Shown piece after piece: positions 1 to 4,457 of a stretch of 20,347 nt of DNA. Position 1 is the first letter of the stretch; every line of letters starts with the position of its first letter. A program made the position numbers and the translations under genes. Location of the stretch: IMG/VR virus record IMGVR_UViG_3300036985_000876, positions 1-20,347 of that record; one strand, written 5' to 3'. Below the pieces are notes generated by a model. It had not been told where the DNA came from. It saw nothing but the letters and a program-made list of their open reading frames with translations, and searched no databases. This DNA comes from a virus.

Positions 1-2
1 GA

Positions 3-1568
3 GATGCTCGTGCTGGATTGTGCTTGCTTGACTCGCTTGAAAGTTTAAAAGCTGGTCGTGACTTTATGGCTGAATATCCTGGTCTTAATAAGATGGCAGA
101 GCTAGAAGGTCATGCATCCCATACATCTGTTCATGCAGCTGCAGTTCTTATTTGTGCCACCCCGATTACTGACTATGCATCGGTGAGCTCAGAAGGTGTA
201 GCACAGATAGATAAAAAGGATGCTGAGATTCTTAACCTGATGAAGCTAGATGCTCTTGGTCTAAAAACTTTAGACATTGTGGCTGATACTTTAAAGATGG
301 TTGGCAAGACTGTTGAAGATATAAATATTCACGCAACTGAAGTTTATGAGCTGTTAAACTCTCAAAAGCTGACAGGCATATTTCAGCTTGAAGGAGATGC
401 AGCACGACAACTAATGCGTCAGATTAACATGCGTGGCTTTGACGACATTGTTGCAGTTTCTGCTATGGCTCGTCCTGGACCACTTCAATCAGGTGGTGCG
501 TCAAAGTATATCGCTGTTCGTGATGGTCGTGAAGAGCCAGAATATCACCACGAGATTCATAAGCAATGGACTCAGCAGACAGAAGGTGTGGTTGTTTATC
601 AAGAACAGATTTTGTTCCTAGGTCGTGACATGGGTAAGCTCGGTTGGCCAGAATTGACTGCATTGCGCAGAGCCATGAGCAAATCCATGGGCAAGGAATA
701 TTTTGATAAGTTCCGTGATGCTTTCTTAAAAGGTGCAGAAGAGCAGGATATCAGTGTTGCTTCAGCTGAAAAAGTCTGGAACTCTATGTTACATGCTGGC
801 TCATATGCTTTCGTGAAAGCACACTCAGCCAGCTATTCTGTAATCACTGCTTGGACTGCTTGGCTAAAAGCTAATCACCCTCTTGAATTTGCCTGTGCAA
901 ACATTAAATTTGCAGATGCAGATGGTACAATGCAACTGTTGCGAGAGCTAGTCAAGGAAGGTTATAAATACACACCCTTAGACCCTGAAAAGAGTCTTGC
1001 TACATGGTCTGTTCAAGATAATGCTATTATCGGTGGATTAACTGCCCTAAAAGGTGTTGGTCCAAAAACAGCAGAGAAGATTATCAAAGAGCGAGAAGAT
1101 GGAAAGCTCTCTGAAAGATCTAAAAAGCTATTGGCTGGCGAGAGTGAATTTGCAGAGATTTATCCATTTACTAAGAAATACAAAGATTATTATGACAATC
1201 CTGAGAAATATAAAATCTCAATGCCTTTGTCAAAGACATCTGAAATTCAAGGTGATGGGCACGAGAGAATTATTCTTGCTGAATTGCTTGAGAAGAATAT
1301 TCGTGACATGATGGAAACTGGTAACTTGGTAAAGTTTGGAATTCAATTAAAAGAAGGTGAAGTTGTTCCTGATAGATATTGGATAAACTTTACAGTGCGT
1401 GATGATGAAGGTCTTATCATGTGCACTATTAACAGAAAGAACTTTGAACGAATTGGCAGGAAATTATTAGAAGAAGTAGCACAAGGAGCAACCCTATTGA
1501 TTAAAGGTCGAGAAGGAAGCAATGGTATTCGTAAAATTTATGTTGAAAAATGGAAGGAAATAAAATGA
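3..1568 (+). CDS. dnaE: DNA polymerase III alpha subunit (DnaE-like), C-terminal part, cut by the window edge
   Basis: Replicative DNA polymerase of the bacterial C family, presumably copying the phage genome. The frame is open from base 3 with no stop, so the true start lies outside the window; TTG at 18 is only the first possible start inside it. Counting from that TTG: the third catalytic aspartate lies in KLDALGLKTL (D78, the FDFLGLRTL motif of E. coli DnaE), then GIFQLEGDAARQLM (about 118-131), the ARPGPLQSGG finger motif (about 151-160), VVYQEQILFLGRDM, LRRAMSKSMG and the KAHSASYSVITAW motif (about 268-280). A helix-hairpin-helix (GLTALKGVGPKTAEKII) lies at about 340-356 and an OB-fold-like end at about 425-516. 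I see no clear QxxLF-type clamp-binding motif between them. The PHP domain and the first two catalytic aspartates would be upstream. ATGA overlap with the next gene. Confidence 0.93.
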   Translation, partial: DARAGLCLLDSLESLKAGRDFMAEYPGLNKMAELEGHASHTSVHAAAVLICATPITDYASVSSEGVAQIDKKDAEILNLMKLDALGLKTLDIVADTLKMVGKTVEDINIHATEVYELLNSQKLTGIFQLEGDAARQLMRQINMRGFDDIVAVSAMARPGPLQSGGASKYIAVRDGREEPEYHHEIHKQWTQQTEGVVVYQEQILFLGRDMGKLGWPELTALRRAMSKSMGKEYFDKFRDAFLKGAEEQDISVASAEKVWNSMLHAGSYAFVKAHSASYSVITAWTAWLKANHPLEFACANIKFADADGTMQLLRELVKEGYKYTPLDPEKSLATWSVQDNAIIGGLTALKGVGPKTAEKIIKEREDGKLSERSKKLLAGESEFAEIYPFTKKYKDYYDNPEKYKISMPLSKTSEIQGDGHERIILAELLEKNIRDMMETGNLVKFGIQLKEGEVVPDRYWINFTVRDDEGLIMCTINRKNFERIGRKLLEEVAQGATLLIKGREGSNGIRKIYVEKWKEIK

Positions 1569-1738
1569 ATAGATTCTTAGAAGATCTTAAAAGATGGGGA
1601 ATTGCAGCAATCATCGGTGGATTACTTGGTGGTGTCCTTCAATTTCAAGTGTTTCAATCAAAAGTTGAATACGACTGTAAAGTTTTAAAAGCATTTAGAG
1701 TTGGCGACAAAGCATATGACTGTAAGGAGCGAGCATGA
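1565..1738 (+). CDS. Small single-pass membrane protein, function unknown
   Basis: A 57-residue protein starting at the ATG that overlaps the polymerase stop (ATGA, 1565-1568), with GGAAGGAA just upstream at 1551-1558. An in-frame GTG/ATG further up is unnecessary given this coupling. Residues about 11-27 form a hydrophobic stretch with GGLLGG spacing (WGIAAIIGGLLGG), long enough for one membrane pass. A basic N-terminus (NRFLEDLKR) precedes it and a polar tail with two cysteines (DCK...DCKE) follows. I do not recognise the family. Its coupling to a polymerase gene on one side and a DNA-binding-like gene on the other suggests an early or replication-stage role, possibly membrane anchoring, but this is only context. 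It ends in an ATGA overlap with the next gene. Confidence 0.7.
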   Translation: MNRFLEDLKRWGIAAIIGGLLGGVLQFQVFQSKVEYDCKVLKAFRVGDKAYDCKERA

Positions 1739-2049
1739 GCACAAAAGAAGTTTTAAGACAGATATTGATGGAAGGTAAATTCGTTTGGTACACTCGTGAT
1801 GAATTAAAAAAGACATCTGGTTACACACAACCAAATGTTAATGATGCATTAAACGAAATGATTCGTATGAAAATGATTGAAGTAAAAGGTGGCCACGGAG
1901 CTCACAGTCCTAGGAAGTATGCTCTTAAATCAAGGATAAATGGCGAAGTAATCCATGGTTCAAAAGTTGTAAGTAATAAGCCACTTCTGGGTTATGAAAA
2001 GTGGCTTAGAGCAAGGATGGATTTATGTAATTCTACTAGAAGGTCTTAG
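1735..2049 (+). CDS. Small winged-helix-like protein, probable DNA-binding regulator
   Basis: A 104-residue basic protein whose ATG overlaps the previous stop (ATGA 1735-1738), with AAGGAG at 1724-1729. Residues about 18-55 look like a winged helix-turn-helix: YTRDELKKTSGYTQPNVNDA gives helix-turn-recognition helix, ALNEMIRMKMIEVKGG the following helix and wing strand, and SPRKYALK the second strand. This reading comes from the pattern (hydrophobic spacing, T-x-P-N-V turn), not from a family match. It is the last gene of the rightward unit and its final 14 bases overlap the end of the oppositely oriented endolysin gene. A perfect 10-bp inverted repeat lies inside its 3' end (1977-2008). It may regulate the switch between the early and late units, or be a small replication accessory; neither can be decided here. 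Confidence 0.7.
   Translation: MSTKEVLRQILMEGKFVWYTRDELKKTSGYTQPNVNDALNEMIRMKMIEVKGGHGAHSPRKYALKSRINGEVIHGSKVVSNKPLLGYEKWLRARMDLCNSTRRS
1977..2008 (-). terminator. Hairpin at the convergence point, candidate terminator of the late operon
   Basis: Perfect 10-bp inverted repeat TAAGCCACTT (1977-1986) and AAGTGGCTTA (1999-2008) with a 12-base loop. For leftward transcription it begins 28 bases after the endolysin stop, where an operon terminator would be expected, and is followed by the weakly T-rich TTACTTAC. There is no strong U tract, so intrinsic termination is uncertain. On the other strand it falls within the coding end of the rightward gene. Confidence 0.4.
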
Positions 2050-2497
2050 AATATTCTTCTTGAGTCAATATTCCTGATACATATTTATTCTCAGGTCTAA
2101 AGATTGTTAAAAACTGACCACGCATCTCTGGAGCGAAAGATACATGAACCCATCTTCCGAATTCATGGATGCACTGGTCTAATTGAATGTTTGATTCTTT
2201 TATAGCTTGTGAAATCTTATAAGGATCTCCAAATGATGAGCAAGTAAAGTCAATTGCCCACCCATCCATATGAGAGCTTTTTGCAGATCCACCAACAGCG
2301 ATATTAACTTCAGGAAGTCTAAGCCAAGAATTAATTGTAATTGGCTTTCCTAGTAAAGCTCTTATTTTCTCCATGCCATTGGCTGCAATTTCCATATTTT
2401 TTAATTGAGCTTCACTTGGCTGATTATTTATGCCAAGACGAATAGCTGTTTCAGAATAAGTTGCTTCTGCTAATGTAAAGTTTGTAGATATGTTCAT
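2036..2497 (-). CDS. Endolysin, peptidase M15 family (D,D- or L,D-endopeptidase type)
   Basis: A zinc peptidase that would cut the peptide cross-links of peptidoglycan at lysis. The 153 residues match the M15_3-type fold. The zinc ligands are H76 and D83 in SSHMDGWAIDF and H118 in GRWVHVSF; E112 just before (HEFGRWVH) fits the catalytic acid position. NSWLRLPEVN (56-65) matches the SxxRxxxxN stretch ahead of the ligands. No signal peptide is visible, consistent with release through the holin encoded next to it. The ATG at 2497 overlaps the holin stop (ATGA). It is the last gene of the leftward operon and overlaps the opposing gene by 14 bases. The exact bond cut cannot be told from sequence. 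Confidence 0.88.
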   Translation of the reverse strand: MNISTNFTLAEATYSETAIRLGINNQPSEAQLKNMEIAANGMEKIRALLGKPITINSWLRLPEVNIAVGGSAKSSHMDGWAIDFTCSSFGDPYKISQAIKESNIQLDQCIHEFGRWVHVSFAPEMRGQFLTIFRPENKYVSGILTQEEYSKTF

Positions 2498-2892
2498 TTC
2501 TTAGCTTTCATATCCATAATTTTTTCAAGTGTACGACCACCAAAATAAAACGACATAACAAGCATACCCCATTGACCAAGTAATGTAACATATGCTTCAG
2601 CGATTTTAAATCCGAAGCCATCCATAACAGCAAAGATTAAATATGCTGTTAAGATATAAACTAAAGTCATCGGTCTAATGTTTTTAGATAACTTGCTATC
2701 ACTAGCCATATCAGCTTCAAGTCTTTTTGTAAGCTCTTGATTTTCTATGTTGTCTGCATTTAACTCTGCAATGCGACCTTCTTGCTGCATTTTTAATAAT
2801 TCAGCTTGAGCTTTTGCTTTAGCTTCAGGATCAGGGATAAATTTATCTAGCACTTTCATCCCAACATCTAGTAGAGCTTCAATTGGTAACAT
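2494..2892 (-). CDS. Holin, gene-transfer-agent / 3TM type
   Basis: Probable holin, forming membrane lesions that let the endolysin reach the cell wall. The N-terminal DKFIPDPEAKAKAQAELLKM (about 16-35) is the amphipathic, charged helix typical of the GTA_holin_3TM family. Hydrophobic segments lie at about 75-91 (TLVYILTAYLIFAVM) and 100-117, with RPM immediately before the first; the third, weaker segment would be the N-terminal amphipathic helix. Lysine-rich C-terminal tail. TAATG overlap with the preceding gene and ATGA overlap with the M15 endolysin make a compact lysis pair. Length (132 aa) is usual for the family. Confidence 0.8.
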   Translation of the reverse strand: MLPIEALLDVGMKVLDKFIPDPEAKAKAQAELLKMQQEGRIAELNADNIENQELTKRLEADMASDSKLSKNIRPMTLVYILTAYLIFAVMDGFGFKIAEAYVTLLGQWGMLVMSFYFGGRTLEKIMDMKAKK

Positions 2893-3152
2893 TATCTTTT
2901 GTTCCGCTCTTCAATTAGTTTTACACGAACATGAATGTCTTGAATGTCTTTCTGAAGTTCTGCTTTAAGAGCATGACGTTTTTCTGCTGATAATGGACTA
3001 TCAGTAGGAACTCCTTCAGTTGTAATCAATGCTGGCATTTTCCCTTCAATCTTAGTCAGACGCTCTTGGAAAGAAGACACTTGACCAAGCAACCAAGCAA
3101 TACACGCTACCAAAATAGGAATAACTGCTTTTAGTAAGTCTTGCATGTTCAT
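2892..3152 (-). CDS. Small membrane protein of the lysis cassette, function unassigned
   Basis: An 86-residue protein with a hydrophobic N-terminal segment (about 9-25, AVIPILVACIAWLLGQV) followed by a charged, probably coiled-coil region (SAEKRHALKAEL...VRVKLIEERNKR). The start at 3152 is supported by GAGG six bases upstream; ATG at 3146 would remove only two residues. Position between the XhlA-like gene and the holin suggests a lysis accessory such as an i-spanin-like or antiholin protein, but no Rz signature is evident. The LVAC at residues 14-17 resembles a lipobox, yet the hydrophobic stretch continues past the cysteine and the N-terminus has only one lysine, so a membrane anchor is more likely. 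Stop overlaps the holin start. Confidence 0.65.
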   Translation of the reverse strand: MNMQDLLKAVIPILVACIAWLLGQVSSFQERLTKIEGKMPALITTEGVPTDSPLSAEKRHALKAELQKDIQDIHVRVKLIEERNKR

Positions 3153-3153
3153 A

Positions 3154-3381
3154 TTAACCTCTATTCAATAATTGAAACAGCATCATGATAATTGAACCAA
3201 AACCACCAATAACCCCAACAGCAGCCATAACAAGCCAGCTCTCTATTCTTTTAAGACGAGCATTTGCACCAGTAAATTGATTGTTTATGTTTTCATATCT
3301 ATGAGCACAGACAGCTTCATGAGTATTTAATCTTGCTGCTGTTTCATCTATCATAGAATAATCTTGGTGCATGCCAGCCAT
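3154..3381 (-). CDS. XhlA-like membrane protein, probable lysis accessory
   Basis: A 75-residue protein with a soluble helical N-terminus (DETAARLNTHEAVCAHRYEN, then NARLKRIESWL) and one C-terminal membrane segment (about 48-71, VMAAVGVIGGFGSIIMMLFQLL). This helix plus C-terminal TM plan, with the RLKRIE motif just before the TM, is that of the XhlA haemolysin-like family, which assists phage lysis. AGGAG at 3388-3392 precedes the ATG and lies within the 3' end of the glycosyltransferase gene, whose stop (3384-3386) is only three bases away. It begins the lysis block: XhlA-like, 86-aa TM protein, holin, endolysin. Assignment rests on architecture and context. Confidence 0.7.
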   Translation of the reverse strand: MAGMHQDYSMIDETAARLNTHEAVCAHRYENINNQFTGANARLKRIESWLVMAAVGVIGGFGSIIMMLFQLLNRG

Positions 3382-3383
3382 TG

Positions 3384-4427
3384 CTAACTCCTGTAAAAGT
3401 CTAAATTTTTCTTTAATCTGTCATTTTCAGGATCTAATTTTAGTGCTAAATCACCTTGTTCAATAGCAATTTCTTTCAGTCCTAAATTGTATGCAGAAAG
3501 TGCAGCGAAATCGTTAAGTCTGTAATCCCAAGATGCAGCTGATGTTGTATAAATCTCTAATTTGTGAAGAATTTTTAAACCACTCATGGCTGCATAAAAG
3601 CACTCATTCCAATCACTTCTTTCGTATGATGCTTTGGCTAGATCAATCCATGGCTCACGTGTATCAGGAGCTTCAATGCATGCTTTCCTATACCATGGCA
3701 AACCATCTAAACCGAGCTCAGAATAGCATTGACCAAGCAATCGCATTGCATAGCATCGGTCATATTTATAAGTGGCGTCTGGTCGCTTTAAATAGTTCTC
3801 TAGAGCTTCAGCTCCTTCTTGCCATTTATAATTAAAAACCAATTCTCTTGCATAATAGAATGCATTTCTAATGCAATTAGGGTCTTCCTGTACAGAAACA
3901 GCAAGCAAATCTAAATATTGGCTTCTTGACTTTGTTGGATCTGGTAAATGTCTGACGAGTAATTTATCAGTTGATGCCCAGACCTCTTTAGTTCTTGGCT
4001 CTGGGTGAATATATTCGTGACAAGCATGGTGCCAGAAATATCCGTGTCTTGAGTGAATCTTTTCTGCGTGAAATACTATTCCACAACTCCAGTCAAATTT
4101 ATAGCGGAGTCTTGTAACTCCATCTTTCCAGAGTTTTTCTACTTCTTCTCGCCATCCTGGTTCAAGAACCTCATCGATATCTAAGCTGATACAAATGTCG
4201 ATATCTTTAGGGAGTAAAGCAAGAGCAGCATCACGAGCTTTATCAAATCTCCAAGGAGATATGCATATGTTATGAACCTCTGCTCCATTTAATCTAGCAG
4301 TTACAACACTGCTGTCATTAGAACCAGTGTCAGCAATCATAATAAGGTCTGCGTCCTTTGCAGAATCGCAGAACCTTTTTATAAAATGTGACTCATTCTT
4401 ATTTATTGCATATACAGCTATCTTCAT
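3384..4427 (-). CDS. Family 2 glycosyltransferase with C-terminal helical (TPR-like) repeats
   Basis: Transfers a sugar from a nucleotide-sugar donor. The N-terminal GT-A fold starts at once with IAVYAINKNESHFIKRF (nucleotide-binding strand, 3-19), IADTGSNDSS (31-40), PWRFDKARDAAL (58-69) and the metal-binding DxD in SLDIDEVLEP (D83, D85). W/H-rich acceptor-side residues (HGYFWHHACHEYIH) follow at about 128-141. From about 165 to 345 the protein is helical with TPR-like spacing (AFYYARELVFNYKWQEGAEA, YDRCYAMRLLGQCYSELGL, AIEQGDLALKLDPENDRLKK). A GT2 domain followed by helical repeats is also the layout of SunS-type glycosyltransferases, which modify peptides. The gene lies 30 bases downstream of the collagen-like fibre gene, so that fibre is the natural candidate acceptor (inference). 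Its RBS is the purine stretch GAGAGAAAA. Confidence 0.85.
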   Translation of the reverse strand: MKIAVYAINKNESHFIKRFCDSAKDADLIMIADTGSNDSSVVTARLNGAEVHNICISPWRFDKARDAALALLPKDIDICISLDIDEVLEPGWREEVEKLWKDGVTRLRYKFDWSCGIVFHAEKIHSRHGYFWHHACHEYIHPEPRTKEVWASTDKLLVRHLPDPTKSRSQYLDLLAVSVQEDPNCIRNAFYYARELVFNYKWQEGAEALENYLKRPDATYKYDRCYAMRLLGQCYSELGLDGLPWYRKACIEAPDTREPWIDLAKASYERSDWNECFYAAMSGLKILHKLEIYTTSAASWDYRLNDFAALSAYNLGLKEIAIEQGDLALKLDPENDRLKKNLDFYRS

Positions 4428-4432
4428 ATTTT

Positions 4433-4442
4433 CTCTCTGTCA
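4433..4442 (-). promoter_or_regulatory. TGACAGAGAG motif just upstream of the glycosyltransferase start
   Basis: On the leftward strand TGACAGAGAG is followed by AAAAT and the ATG, so it overlaps the only Shine-Dalgarno-like sequence of the glycosyltransferase. The same 10-mer occurs at 19104-19113 (leftward strand) and 19136-19145 (rightward strand) in the spacer after the tail tube gene. The repetition is seen directly; a regulatory role is inferred. Confidence 0.35.
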
Positions 4443-4457
4443 TGAAGTTGTTAAATT

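Noticed and set aside
2892-3152. 86-aa protein as an outer-membrane lipoprotein (o-spanin) because of LVAC at residues 14-17
   Set aside because: The hydrophobic stretch continues well beyond the cysteine and the N-terminus is barely positive, so a membrane anchor is more likely than a lipoprotein signal.
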